The notes: generated from the letters alone by a model not told the origin. Positions 21,629 to 35,875 are shown, counted from the first letter of the stretch. The stretch is 64,000 nt of DNA from Labia minor (GCA_963082975.1 OY720345.1:24994611-25058610), one strand, 5' to 3'. A program made the numbers and translations.

Positions 21629-23269
21629 ATGGAGAATACACCACAAAATAATAACAATAATAATAATAATAATAATAAAGTTTTTATACATAAAGGTAAG
21701 TTAATTAATAAAAATTAACCATTTTCTAATCAATTATAAATATTGGCTAATACATTGATTCTTTTTTAGGTAGAGTCTATCCATGTATAGGATGCAGAAA
21801 TTCTTATATCAATTTAGAATTTTTACATAAACATCAAAATAAATGTTTGAAAAAAAATATTTTTTCACTTATGACATGTAACCTGTTTCTAAAAAGAAAT
21901 TATGAAAAATTACATAATTCAGGTAAATATATTATACAAAGCTTATTAATAATTTTTATTATTGACATTAAAGTTTGTTTTCATTTTCTTTTCTTCAGAT
22001 GAATTAAATTCATATGAAAGTAATAATTTTGAAATAGCAGATAAATTTGATCTACCAGATATAATGCCACAAATATGGTAATAATTATTTTAGAGGGTTT
22101 ATATGTGATTCAAAATATTTTACCAAAATAAACATTAAATCTTTTTTATTTTAATTTTTAGTTTAGAAGATAGTGAAAAAACTTTGTCTTTAACACCAAT
22201 ATCTTCATTTTCATGGCAAGAAGAAGGGCCACAACACTTTTTACTCTCATCTCAAGATAATCAAAAGTAATATATATTTTTTTACCTTTTATTTATTTAA
22301 TAAAATTATGGAATTATTATTGAGTTATTTGTTTATCTCTCTGGATCTACAATAAATATTTTAACCATATCCTTTGCTCAAACAAAATTTTAATAATAAT
22401 AAATATTATAAGTGAGAACTCTTAATTTTTTTGACATTGTTGTTGATGTGAATATTTAATTTAAATTTAATATTTAAACATTTTTTTATGTCAGATTTAA
22501 TGGTGTATATCACTAATTATAATTATTAAAAAAAATAATCTAATAAGGGAGAGAGAGATGTGCAAAAGGACATCAGAATTATTTTAATGTATACACTGAA
22601 ATCTAGTTATCTTTAGGAAAAATGTTTGTTCTAGTGAATAAGTATGAAAAATTAAGATTAGAATTAAATACTTTTTTCACCCTAAAATATCAAATATTAA
22701 ATTAAATAGTGAAAAGTATTCATATATATATCATTAATATTTATTTATATTTATATTATTTATAATATTTATATATATTGTAAGATTAATTATTAAATAA
22801 GATTTTTTTTTATTTTTTCAGAAGATTAAACAAAACTTCCAAAAAATTAAAATATGGTTGCGATGAGTGTGGTAAATATTTTCAAGTACCTAGTCATTTA
22901 AAACATCACATGCGCACACATACCGGCGAAAAACCATTTCAATGTCCAGCGTGTCCAAAACGTTTTGCCTTACCAGGCAACTTGAGAAATCATTTAACAA
23001 CTCATACACCAGAAAAAAGATATCTTTGTCCAGAATGCCATAAAGGATTTTCATCTGAAAATGAATTAAATAGGCATATTAAAAATCATCTAAAACAACG
23101 AACTCACGAGTGTCACATATGCCATAAAAAGTTTTCTCAATTGTGGAATCTAACAGCCCACCAACGAGTGCATACGAATATTAGACCGTATCCCTGTAAT
23201 TTATGTGATAAATCTTTCAAACAATTAGCCCATTTAAATAAGCATATGAGTACCCATTGCAGAACGTAA
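21629..23269 (+). CDS. C2H2 zinc-finger protein, 5 exons, 283 aa
   Basis: The exons are 21629-21695, 21770-21922, 21999-22077, 22162-22266 and 22822-23269. All introns are GT-AG and the phases join without a break. Exon 1 gives MENTPQ and an asparagine run. Exon 2 holds one atypical finger ([17 protein letters not shown]). Exons 3-4 are an acidic, low-complexity linker. Exon 5 has five classical C2H2 fingers from residue ~146 to ~280 (YGCDEC, FQCPAC, YLCPEC, HECHIC, YPCNLC) with a TGEKP linker after the first. Such arrays bind DNA in the nucleus, so a transcription regulator is likely. Its target and orthologue are not evident. A candidate AATAAA lies at about 23287, 18 bases past the stop. 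The asparagine run is coded by an AAT microsatellite, so its length probably varies. Confidence 0.85.
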
Positions 23270-24104
23270 TATAATATATTAGATTTAAATAAAGGTAATC
23301 AAAATCAAAGAAATATATTTATTCTATTAACCAAAATTTTATAATAGATAATTCTTAATTAGAAAATATTTAATCAAATTAACAATACATTTTTATATTT
23401 TATATAATATATACAGTTAATAATCACTTGTTTTTGTTTTTATATTAATTATTACATAATATGTAATAATATGATTAATTTGTTAATTGTTAAATTTGCT
23501 GTTTCAAGTACACAGAGTAGTTCCTAAAATACCTATTCATTCAACTTTATTAAAAAAATTGATTAATAAAATATTTTTTTATAGAATTGAATTTTTATAA
23601 CAGATATTTAAAAATGACGGCGCTTTCAAAACGAGGACAGTCTAAATTAATTATGGATAATGGTTTTATTTTTGTGAATCATTATTTAATATTAAATTAT
23701 AAATCATTTATTTATTTTAATTTTTTGATAGTTTATATTAAAAAGATAATGTATATGATGAATAAATTGCAATTATTATCATTGAAAATACTGTTAAATT
23801 CAATCATTTTAAATGTACAAATTCAAAAAATCAGTTATATTGTCTTATGCAGAATTAAAGTAAAATTGATAATATACATATAGATTTATATATAATAAAA
23901 GCAAGTGAAATGTAATATAATTTTGTATAAAAAATCTATTTTTTATAAGATATTTTTTTAATATATTTGACCAAATTTAATTTATTATTGTTAATTTAAT
24001 ATATTTTTTATAAAAAGTTAGAAGAGGGAAAAGGATATTGTGTTCATATATTGTATATTTGTTAGTTCATTAAAACAAATGTTTTTTATTTTTTTATAAA
24101 TGAA

Positions 24105-24135
<31 letters not shown>

Positions 24136-25087
24136 ATGGCGTTAAGAGGGATTTTGGATAATGAATAATTTAAAAATGTAAATTTTTGAAATTAAAATAT
24201 ATAATTACTATATATACACTACCTAAAAAAATCCAAACTCCAAGTTGTATTAAGTAAACATACAAAATCGTAGTCTCTACTAAAGCGAATATTAAGAATT
24301 TATATATTTCATATTTGAAATGCTTCTTCTCTCGTCCACGCTTTAACCAATAACCTTGAAACAACAATCAAATAAATAATTTTATTAACAATTTCTTTAC
24401 ATAAAATTTCATTCCTCTATCCAATTTTTCTAAGTGTTAGATTTGATCATTTCTATAATTAAAAATAAATAAAAATTAATCCGTATTTGAAAGTATCAAT
24501 TTCTTTGTTGTTTATTTAACAAACTCCTTGTTGTTTGTGTTTTTATATAGAGTGTAAAGATTGATAAAAAAAATATTTATTCTAAATGTACATACATCAA
24601 ACAATGTTTTGTTAAATGAAAAAGTGTTTTTTTAAATGCCATTTTTATTCTCATCAATACCTAAACTCATAATGTTACGTATCCTTATTCCTTTAATGTT
24701 TCTTTATAATTCCCTTTTTATATAAAAGACCAAAAACAAGGATGAACTTTCTTCTAAAATTTTAATTGATCTCTTTATAGATGTTGGTTTAGAAAAAAAT
24801 TAAACAAATATAATAATATGCTTTTTATTTAAATTTCATTAATAGTTTTGTATTATATGGGTTAGTTAACTTTATACAAAAATAATACAATGGAATTTAA
24901 ATAATTAATATAGGTATAATAAATTTGATAACAAAACTCAGTTATTTAATGAGAGTCATATTTTTTTACAATATTCGTTTTGTATATCTTTTAGATATAA
25001 TTTATATATATATATATTTATTTATATATTTACTTTAAGCACTACACAATCCATAAACCATTCTATTATTAAAAACAATATATTCTA

Positions 25088-25119
<32 letters not shown>

Positions 25120-26120
25120 TCTGTTTTTTAAAATTAAATAAAAAGACGATTAAAAGAAAATTGTAATCTAAATATATTCAAAATAAAAGTTAAAAAAATT
25201 AAAAATTGGAATTAAAAGAAATTATGGGAACAAAATTCAATTTTTTTTTAAAAAATGATATTTATGTTTAAAAAAGTAAATATAAACAATTTAAAAATAT
25301 AACTTATAAATTTAATTTCTTTCAATGTCTTTAAAATATTAATATATTTCACAAAATTGAAGTCTAATATGAAGAGGTAAATCTTTTAATGATTACATTA
25401 TTAATAAAAATTAAATTACTTTTAATAAATAAATCCTATTATTTACAGTATATGCATTTTTGCACAGCCTGTAGAATAATTTTCAATTATTTTTATTTTA
25501 CAAATTATTATTTCCTATTCACAGTTAGTTTATTGATAATATAAAATAATAAATATTAGAAAATATACTGTTTTTAATGTTATTTTATTATATATATATT
25601 GAATATGTGATTATTACCATTCGATAGGTTTTTAATTATTTTTAAAAATCTTAATTTTAAACTTAAAAGACTTTCTCTAAATATCTTCCATCTTTGACAA
25701 TATTTTTTTAAAAAAGTACAATTTTATTTATTAAAAATTAGCCCTTTCATAATGATAATAGTGTTGAAAAGTAAAAAAAATACACAATATTGTAATATAA
25801 TTGATAATATTAATATTAATAATTAAAAAATTTTGTGAAACTTGTAAAAATTTAAATGAAAACTTTATATGTGAGTAAAACTTTTTATATTGTCTTTCTA
25901 ATATTTAATATTTAAATATATATGTATAAATGTATATATAGAATATAAAATATATTCTATATATGCATAGATATATATTTTGAATAAATTTTTTTACTAA
26001 TATATTTACATCTTTATTTTGAATATTTAGTAGACACTTAATAATAATAATTGTCCTCTCTTCGTATCATATTATTTATTTTTGAAAGTCTCTTTGGACT
26101 AAAATATTTTAAGAGCTTTT
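23270..26120. other. Convergent intergenic region
   Basis: Lies between the 3' ends of the zinc-finger gene (+) and Osbp (-). It is A/T-rich with TA runs at 24110-24136 and 25099-25122. A 98-codon + ORF (23587-23883) is low-complexity I/L/N/K sequence and is not believed. AATAAA on the minus strand at 26080-26075, about 40 bases past the Osbp stop, is its likely poly(A) signal. Confidence 0.6.
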
Positions 26121-29100
26121 TTAGAAGATGTCTGGACATTCCTTTGGCCATTTTTGTTTCTGTTTACATTTCCAATATTCTTCTGTAAAGACATGACAAA
26201 TATTTCCAGTAACAGAGTCTTTCTCTTGTTTGAACCATACTGGTTGGTAAGGTGGATATGGTTTTCCTTGACTAGCAGCCTTTTCTGCTTCAGCTTCCCG
26301 AAGACGACGAGCCTGACGTTGTTTATCTTCCAATCGAAGCTTTTCGGTATTTGCGGAATCCCATTCACCCTTTGTTAAAAAAGACATGATTAAAAACCAA
26401 ATTAATTTTAAAATTAGTGAATATTTTTTTCTTTTTTAGATAATTATTCATTCAATATACAAATAAGCATTGAAAATTAATTACTTGTTCCATAAGACGT
26501 TGATCTGGTCGAAGTCGGCTATCTGTAGGAGCTACTCCAGATTCAGGCTCGTTTAATTGACATGCAAGTGTAGTAAAATTATAATATTTGTCACTATCTG
26601 AAGGTGGAGGGCGCCGTTCCCAAGCAAGTTTGTATTCACCATATGTATTCCCATCAGAAGAAACAGGAGCAATTTCAATCGCTCTATCCCAGGTTCCAGT
26701 CAAAACCCAACAAACTTGTCCATTTGAGTCACGAACGGCTCCCTTGAATATAAATTTATTTTTAGAAAATTATTGATATTTAAATTAATATAAATTAAAT
26801 TAAATACCTTGACTCGACGTTGTTCTTCCCGAGTAAAATAAGAATAGGGTATATATTTAAGGTGACATTTATCACCCGTTGTATGATTTTCAATATCCAT
26901 ATCGCCATGTTGATCAACCCATAATTTACCCACAATTATATTATGCACAGTTGTTGTAACCTAAGAGAAGGAATAAAATTATTAATTATTGATTATATTA
27001 ATTTAATATAATAAAATTTTAATTTATAATAAAATATAAGTTAAATGATTAATCCTCTATTATATGAAATAGTTTTAACTTTATCCATATTAAATTGTGT
27101 ATCTTATTTATTAATAAATTTAAGTATTTACCTTTCGCCATGTATAGTGGTGTCCAGTTTCAGGGAAAACAAGATGTGCTATACCCAGAGGGATTACTTG
27201 CAAATATTTTCCTCTAAATTTAGATGCCATTGTAAATTCTTGCCAACATTTCCAACGTCGCCCCTTGACATTAGAAAATACCATATTAATAAATAAATAT
27301 AAAAATAAATAAATTATAATTTTTTATATTTTAAATTTAATTACCTCGCAATGTTGGGCAACCATAGGAGGATGATGAGAAACCTGTTCACTGACAGCTC
27401 TCCATCCTAAATCGTCCGTTCTATCACACTCATAAGTTTCCCCTAAAAGTGGGTTAAACGGTTTTCCAGTTCTATTAGATGTTGACGCGTAACTTGAAAT
27501 TGTAAATGCCGCTACCTACATTTAAAAATAGTTATAATATATAAATTTTAAGTTATCTAAAGCATAGTTTAGAAGTTTATCATATTAAAATTAATAATAT
27601 GTTACCTGAGCTAATTGTTCTCTAGGATCTTTGCATTCCGCCGCTCTATCTAGAATCTCAGCATATTCATAGTCTTCTGTAAGCCGTTGTAGCATTGAAA
27701 GTGGCTCCGAAAAATTTACAGGCATTGGAATTTTAGATAATTCTTTGCCGATACAATTTTTCATAATGTTCCAAAGGCTTAATGGATAATGAGGTTTATC
27801 AGGAACTCTTGTACGTCGTTTTCGACCGTGAGTTGTAGAAACATTATCGGTAGAGTGACTATAAATTAAAAATAAATTCTTCATTCGTTTATGCAAAATT
27901 TCTTTATATATTACTTCAAATAGAGAATTGATTTATAAACTATTCAAGATTAAAAATTATATCTTACTATTATGTATCGATAAATTTTTTTTACTATTAT
28001 TGGTAAATCTATCTTCCTTTAATATTATTAAAATTAAAATTAATTATAAAATAATTTAATGACTAAATATTTTAATAAAGGATTAATTAATATATGAATA
28101 TTTTATTTTAATATAAAAATAAATTGTACCGTATAGAATCTCTTTCTTTACTTGAGCTTCTCTCTCTGCTAAGACTTCGTGCTTTGGAGAGGCTGTCTGA
28201 ACGAGTTGATGTTCTGGAAGGCGCCATTTTAGAAGAGGTTAAATTAGTTCGACTCCGATGAGATGATTGAGAGATAGTTGATGATGACGATTTAATAACA
28301 AGAACCTAAAAAAGCAACAAAAATATTTTACAAATTATCAATATATTAGTGATAGAAATTTACAATAATTATCATTTTTTGCAACAGGGTAATTTAGTAA
28401 AAGAATAAAAATTGACATAAAATTAAATACCGTTTTCTTTTTTTCATTATTTACTATTACATTTTTTCTTTGATCTGCCATATAAGGATAAATCCAGCAT
28501 AAAACATATAATATGTTATTAAAGAAACAAATGGATTAATATTTCAATAAGGAGTGGCCTACCATTCTTTATTGAAATATTCACATTTCAGTCATTACGA
28601 AAATAAAAAAATGGATTAATTTTCTTTTTTCTACAAAATAAATCACCAAAAGATAAGATAAGATAAATAATAATAAATTTAAAATCAAATTAAAGTTCAA
28701 CATAAGCGAAATGTAACTATAGTTTTAAGACATTCGTATTAAGTTTAATTTTTAATTAAAAGAAAATGATAAATAAAAGTTTGAAACTATAATTTTAAAA
28801 TGGTAATTTAAAAACTCAATGAAAAATGTTTTAATAAATTTAAAAATTATAATTGTTATATATTTATCTTTAAGAAATTTCGAAATATTCACATCTCAGA
28901 AAAATATGAAATGAATATAAATTCATCTTTATCTTTAACTTTGTTATATTAAAAGAAAAATAGAAAAATATTAATATTTAATAAATAAGTAAAAAAAAAG
29001 AATTTATAAAATTTTTGGAGTAATATACCTCGGAACATGCTCCAAAATGCAATTGTGTTATATTTTCTTTTAACAATCTTTCCAAGTTATTTCTAAATGT

Positions 29101-32100
29101 TTTCGAGTTTTAGGATAAATTTTTATTTATTATATGTTAATAAATTTGAATTCTTTTATTTTTATTGGAATCACTTAAAAATCATATCATTTAATCGAAT
29201 TAAATTAGATAATTTAAAAGATAAATTATGAAAAATAAAAATATTATACCTAATTATACTATAAAATTTAAAAAAATGTGTTAGGGAATTTTTTCCATCT
29301 GTCACAAGAAATAAAAGTTTCTTTATTTTAATCATGATCACAAATAAATATAATATATACTATATATAAATATAAAATAAAATTCTAACCGTGATTTTTT
29401 GAAAGCCAAACAAAGTTCAATCTTATACTCTATTGGATGAAAATAATAATTAATATAAAGTTTAGGAATATTTATAAAAAATAAAACAACTTAGTAATAA
29501 AATAATTATTCTTGGCTTCATGATATCAAAGAGCTTTTTTTCTCAACAAATGTTTATTAAAATAAAAATCTCAAAAAAATCAAAACAAACGAATTTATGA
29601 CTATTAATTTTGAATATTAAAATATAAAAATATGATAAGTTTAAAGTTTATAGAAATCTTACGATTATATAAACTAAAAAGAAGTATTTATTGGATCTAT
29701 AATGAAAGAGAAAAAAAAGTTTAAAAATAGATAAAAATTATTTATTATTAAAAGTTAAAATATCTAACTTTTTTACATAAAATAATAAAAAGATTTGAGA
29801 GATGACAAATATCTTTTTTTTAAATTTTATTAACTTTTGGAAATTATTTTTTTTTTGCCAGCCGTCGTATTTATTAAAATATAATTATTTAATCTTAAAA
29901 TTAAATGAACTTAACCAGGTTAGAACGTCCAACCAATGTACCAATCTAGTCATAAAATTATCTGATTGATGTTTCATTAAAAAATCTATTACCTCTGTTT
30001 CAGATCCTGCTTCTGATCCACTACTTCCACCTCCTCCACTTCCTCCAGTAGCTCCTGTATCAAGATCAGCAGTTTCGCTTTGGACTTTTGATTTTTCGTC
30101 GGTTAATTCGTCAGCACCTCCAGAAGTTGCAAAGGTAGAAGATCTTCGAGCACTTAGTGGCACCTAAATTAATAAACAATTCTTAATTACATTATATATA
30201 ATATGGAGTGACTAGAAGATAATAATAGAGAAAGCAATATAATCAGAGATAACGCAAAGAACATTATATCTGTTTAAATATAAAAAAGTCGAAACGGGAG
30301 TGTTTTTTTCGGACTATACTTTAAAATCAAGAAGAGATGAATAAATGATCCAAAATCATTCGAATGGTGTCTAAAAGTAATGCTTGGGCTCATAACCCAA
30401 GGATAATAAGGAAAGTGGGAGAGCCCCACACCCCACATGTTCAAAGTTGGATTTCCTCTCCTCATAAAGAAAAATAAGTAAAGATACAGCAATAGTTGCC
30501 ACGATTTTGTATTTTTACGTTTACATCCTTGGGACTTTTAATTTTATTCCTTCAATGTAATTATCAAAACATTTTTTTAAATATTAGTTTCCTTAATTTA
30601 ATCTTAAAAGCAGATTTTTCATAAATCTACTTATTTAGCATTTTTTTTGAGGTATAGCTTATTTAGATTACTCCTAAATCAGTCACTGTTTATACTAACT
30701 TTTAGAATGAAATCTGTTGAATCATTTGTTTGAGTTCCTCCAATTTCGTCTCCCTGCGCATCATAGAATTCGTTTTCGTCGTCCTCATCTGAGGGCGACG
30801 CAGCTCCTAAACAATTAAAATAATTAAAATTTAAAAATCATTTCATTAAAAATATATATGGTAATTATAATTTTCCGGACACACACTTGGATGGTAATGA
30901 AATTTTACCAATAGGCAATAAATATATTACTATTAGCCAACACCCCTACTCTTCGATTGTGTGTTAAAGGTAAAGGTGGTTGTATTTTATATTAATTTAA
31001 AAACTATGTACTATCTAATCGGAAAGCTGTATAATTACCATATATATTAATAAATTGAATTTAAAGGATGGAACTGGCTCATACAAATATATTTGGAATG
31101 GTATATTTAAATTTTGAATTATTATAGATAACCTCCTAATAAAATCAACAAATTAAAATTAAAACTCTTAATTGAAATATTTACTTTTGAAAAAATTAGC
31201 AAACAATTTATGTAAATCTTGATGAACAAAAATAATTATTTTAAAAAAAAAATCAATCAATCAATTAAATATAATATCAACAAAAATATTATCAAAACAT
31301 TAATCTTATGACTCATATGCATTCAAAAATTAATTTTTATTAGTATTATTTGTAAGGTTGGTGAAATTCAGATTCTGTATATATATATATTACAAATTCG
31401 ATATAAATATAATTGGTAAAAACATATATGAATTAATTGTTTGGCTAAATTTATTACCTAAATTTTGAATTTCGAGCGTTTTTTGTAATAAGATTTTGGA
31501 AAGAAAATAAATAAATCAATAATTATTTACGCATTAACAATCAATTAAATATAAAATATTAAGTAATTTTGAGAATTACTTTACAAATGTCACTTGTAGA
31601 GCCATATTGATTACGAAATTTACTTCAAGTGGTGCCAACCTAAATAAAAAAAATTAACTATTTCAAGAAAAAAAACTTGATAATAAAAAAAGAATAGATA
31701 TTAAATAAATAAATTCTAATAGTTTGTAATAATTATAAATATTTAATAATTAAAATAAAAATGATATATAACTTTTATTAAATTATAAATTTTTTATGAG
31801 TAAAAATTTTCAGAATGGAAAAAATTTTTAAACTCTTGAGATTTAAAATTTACTTTGAAAGTTAATTATTTGTAATAAATAAATTTTCAAGTTTAAAATT
31901 CAAACATTCAATAACCTATTTAATGCATTTTAGTTATTTTTATTTGTATATCTTTGACATTCTGTGTCCAATTATAAAAATTAAAACTTTAAGAATATTT
32001 ATAATAAAGTTTTTTAAGGGTGTTGAATGATGAGAAGACGAAATGTTGAAAAAAAAAATGAAATAATACTGAAATATGATAATTAATAAAAAAAAACATA

Positions 32101-35100
32101 CCTGGAGGTCTCCTTAAATCTTGGGCGGCTTGTTCTAAAGAAGAATGTTGCCTAGCTAATTGTTCTACCATTTCTTCAAGGCGCATACGTTGATCTCTTT
32201 CATGTTGAAGCATTTTTTGCCATTTCCGCACCTTTAAATCATATTCTTTATTATTAAATTTATATATTTATTATTAATTATATAATTAAGTTCATTAAAC
32301 ATAAATAGAGAGAAATATGACAAATTGAGTTGAAAAATTCTATAATTATTTGATATTTACATTTCGATTAATCATAATTAAAGGGTAATTATATGCAATC
32401 AACCTAGGGAATAATAATTGAAATATTGATCATATCTGAAAATATTGCATTTATAGTAAAAAAATGAGATCACTATTATGATATTAATTACAAAATATTT
32501 AGCATGAAAAATTTAAAACTATAAAATACAAAATTTTAAAATATCAAAAGTGAATATTTTTTCGATAGATGTAAAATTGATGATAGTAAATGAAAATTAT
32601 ATAACGATTGATTAAAAATTAATTTACCTGAGTTTGAGCCAATTCTAAATATTCGTGACAAGTATTCATCATGGCATTACTAGTAATTCTTAAAAGAGTG
32701 GCTCTTTCATTTACAGCTTTCAAACGCGCAGCACTTGTTAAAGAACTAGAGGTTAAATTTGATGAATTCGTAGAAATATTCAAATTAGCATTTTGGGATT
32801 GACTATCATCATCAACATTAACTGTAAGCGATTGAGCTGCAGTTGTTTCTAAATCCGTCACACTAAAAAAATAAAGAAAATTATTGGTTCATAAATGTTT
32901 AGAAAGTAGAATAAATATATCTTATATGTGTGCCTGGATCCACCAATTTCTTGTTACCCCTCTACTTCTTTTAAAATTATAATATCATGAAAATTGATAT
33001 TTCATAGTCATTTTAAGTAATTTGGTATAGTAGGAGTTTATAACTTAAAGCCAGTTTTCTTGAACTAATGATTTTAGAGCAATTAGATATCAATAATTTA
33101 TCATGGTAATTTACAAAATATTTCAAATAAATTAATATTAAGTTATGGTTCCGATTCAAAAATTGTATATTATAATCAATTTTTGATTACGAGTATTAAA
33201 CTGTAAATTCTATTAATTACCTCCTTTGAAGAGCAGCTCCATGCTTAGCGATTAATTCTACACAAGTTTGTAGATCTTCCAATTTGGCTGTTAATGCTCT
33301 TAATTCACCTTGGGCGGCTGCTGCTGAGGCGGGTTCTTCTTCCTAAAGATTTAAATTACAGGTTTGAGATTTCTTTTAATATTAAATATTATAATAAAAT
33401 AAATACCTCTTCATCAGACTCTAAAGCTCTTATAGCTTTTGCTTTGGCTAGTTCTAGTGCAGTTACCCATCGTTGTCTTTCTACTTCAGTATTTGCTTTA
33501 ACGTGAAAGGTTTGTGTTCCCCCATTACTTATTACAAAAGTACAGGAATCTCCTTCTGTATGTATAATAGCTCCATGAAGAGAAATTGTTCCACGGCATG
33601 TGTGTGCCATTTCTGCTTGATTTCTAAAAATATTCATTAAAAATTAATTTTCAATATATATATATTATATCTAAATAAGTTTATATTTTAGGAATTCTTA
33701 ATTTTAATTTATTTGATAATCTTGTGTGTCTGTGAAATGGATATCAACTTATTATTTTAAAACATAGATTAAGAACAAAAATAATATTTAAAATAAATTT
33801 TCAGTTTAATAGTAAAATAAATTCCTGATAACAGCCTTAAAAATCTGATCGACTCCTCAAATATAATAGAAGATGAAAAAAAATTTTATTTAACAAAATG
33901 TACCCAAGAATTATTATTCAAGTAGGAATCGTTTAATTGAGTATATATATTCTTGGGTTATAAATTCACATAGTTAAGTGCTATTTAGAATAAATAATTA
34001 ATAATAAACGATTAAATAGCTATTAATTAAATAAAAGTCACACATTTTAAAAAGCACATATGAAATATTTTAAATTGTTAAATTAATAAAAGTAATTAAG
34101 TTTCCACTAAATAGTTATTTAAAAGTCACTGAATGTTTCAAAACTTTTTGATGGAATCAAAATGTTATTTTTTCTAAATAGGAAGAAAATATTGAAATTA
34201 GTTTTTGTTTCTTTTTGAATGAAATAATCACCAAACAGTATATTATTTTTTCTAAATATTTGAGATACTTTTGAACATTAAATTTCTTGGCCGCTGAAAT
34301 CTTTTGAATAACTGTTATCATGTTTCCATCACATTCACAGTCTACAGTCTTCTTTTTTTACCAATTCTTGGCACACAGCTCAGAATTTTCGCCAATCTTC
34401 GTGTTATTTCTGACCTATAAATATTGGGAAATAAATAGTCTAAAAAGCTCTTTATCAGCATTCTATAAAAGTGACCACGCCTCACATCCACTACTCTTAA
34501 GAGTATTCATTTCTTAAATAAAATAATTCATATTTATTGTTCATAAAAAATAATCAAGTTTTTAAATTTGATTAAATGTTATGAAAAGTATTTAAAATTA
34601 AACAATTAAAATATTTTAAAATAGGCAAATAAGAAGAAAAGTAATTATGTTATAAATTCTTTCTCTGATTATTATGCAAATAATTATAAAAGATTATTAG
34701 AAAAATAAATAAGTGAAGGAATCAATTTTCACTTTTGGTTTTATAAACAAAACAGAATAGATATTTTTTTATTATTATTTACTTTTTTTTATTTATCTAT
34801 TATAATATCTTTTAAATTAGATTTTAGAGATATCTGTAAGTTGAATGTATTTTACTATGATGTATCTTTATGATGTGGCCAAGTGTCTAATTATATAATT
34901 GTTTAGTGATTTTTATTCAAAGAAAATGAAAAATTAAATTATTATTATTAAACTTTATAGGGAGAAATTAACGTTAAAAAGTTATTAATTTGTTAAAAAA
35001 TCATAAAGAACCCGATTCTAATTTCTATTTAGGGCTTAAGTGGTATACATGAAAATTTTAATTTTACATTGGGCGATTGTCATTTAAATCTTTTAAAATT

Positions 35101-35875
35101 CAAACATGCTCTGTAACTTACTCCATATAAAGGTGTCTTCTTGGCATCCGGCCAAATTCACACCTAAAGAAATGTTTACGGTTTATATGGAAATTTGTTT
35201 TTTTTTTATAAATTGGATTTCATTATTGATTTAGAGTGCCACATCACAATAAAATTGGATTCTCTTATTTTACTTTAAAATGTTATTTTTTAAAAATAAA
35301 AAAAGAAACAGGATTCGAGATAAACAAAAATAAAATAATTAATAAGAAATCATTTAAGAATTAATAATAATGATAATAATAATATAATTTAACAAAAATA
35401 GAATAATTAAATGATTCTTTAAGAAGTCTAAGAATTATAGAAAAGTATAATAATATAAATATTATTGTATTTGATCGCAAAAAAATATTAAAATAGTTTA
35501 AGTTATGAATATAAATGGAATTAAATGTCAAAAAGTAAAAATGACATTTTGACCTTTATAGAAGTTATGTCAGTTAATAAATATGAAATATATTAGATAT
35601 GTAGACAAATATAATGAACTTTATTTTTATATAAATACAATGATATATAAATAGTTAAAAAATAAAAACGAAAAGAGAGCAAAGGGTGTAAGAATTTTAA
35701 TGATAATATTAAATGATATGTTAGGGTGAGGAATATAAAAAAAAAGAATTTCTTACCTATAATAAGATAATAATCCATTACTTAAAACAAACCATCGTTT
35801 TTGATAACCCTTTAGATAATTAGTCCATTTAAATAGCCATCCTTTCATTTCGGCGTCGCCTTTCATGTCAGCCAT
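26121..35875 (-). CDS. Osbp: Oxysterol-binding protein, 14 coding exons, 830 aa
   Basis: Lipid-transfer protein that, in known family members, moves sterol against PI4P at ER-Golgi contacts. The exons, in coding order, are 35757-35875, 33407-33623, 33221-33342, 32628-32862, 32102-32231, 30700-30806, 29993-30163, 28130-28305, 27606-27858, 27345-27515, 27132-27263, 26808-26960, 26485-26742 and 26121-26369. All have GT-AG borders and matching phase. Residues ~8-105 are a PH domain ([20 protein letters not shown] start) for Golgi PI4P. Residues ~115-150 and ~230-270 are helical or coiled coil. EFYDA at 287-291 after an acidic run is a FFAT motif for ER VAP. A Gly/Ser-rich then Ser/Arg-rich linker follows, then the ORD from ~440 with the signature EQVSHHPP at 553-560. 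The length is that of animal OSBP1. The start is the first Met before the PH domain. Confidence 0.95.
28431..28481 (-). CDS. Possible alternative first exon of Osbp
   Basis: Inside the intron between Osbp exons 7 and 8. On the minus strand, ATG at 28481 opens a 17-codon stretch ([17 protein letters not shown]) that ends at a GT donor (28430) in phase 0. This is exactly the phase of the exon 8 acceptor at 28305, so it would join in frame and give a short form lacking the PH domain and FFAT motif but keeping the whole ORD. Short sterol-binding isoforms started inside the gene are known for some ORP genes. Chance is possible because the stretch is short and lysine/asparagine-rich, as this A/T background favours. 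Confidence 0.35.
28539..28580. repeat. Short hairpin in an Osbp intron
   Basis: Arms of 19 bases (17 matching), ATATTTCAATAAGGAGTGG against CCATTCTTTATTGAAATAT, with a 4-base loop. It sits about 60 bases upstream of the possible alternative ATG. It may be a tiny MITE remnant or a transcript structure; no target duplication was seen. Confidence 0.6.

Noticed and set aside
23587-23883. 98-codon + ORF downstream of the zinc-finger gene
   Set aside because: Composition is I/L/N/K/Y low complexity as expected from A/T DNA; there is no motif, and it lies in the 3' flank.
26099-26368. Minus ORF overlapping the last Osbp exon in another frame
   Set aside because: The frame that continues exon 13 and ends at 26121 matches the OSBP C-terminus ([13 protein letters not shown].., WPKECPDIF).
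30274-30492. 72-codon minus ORF in an Osbp intron with a slightly GC-richer stretch
   Set aside because: No splice sites fit the Osbp phase and no recognisable domain; removing it leaves a continuous, family-length OSBP.
34320-34517. Possible LINE tail trace in an Osbp intron
   Set aside because: Only weak resemblance (CCTATAAATATTGGGAA, GACCACGCCTCACATCC) to the LINE tail elsewhere; too decayed to list as a separate feature.
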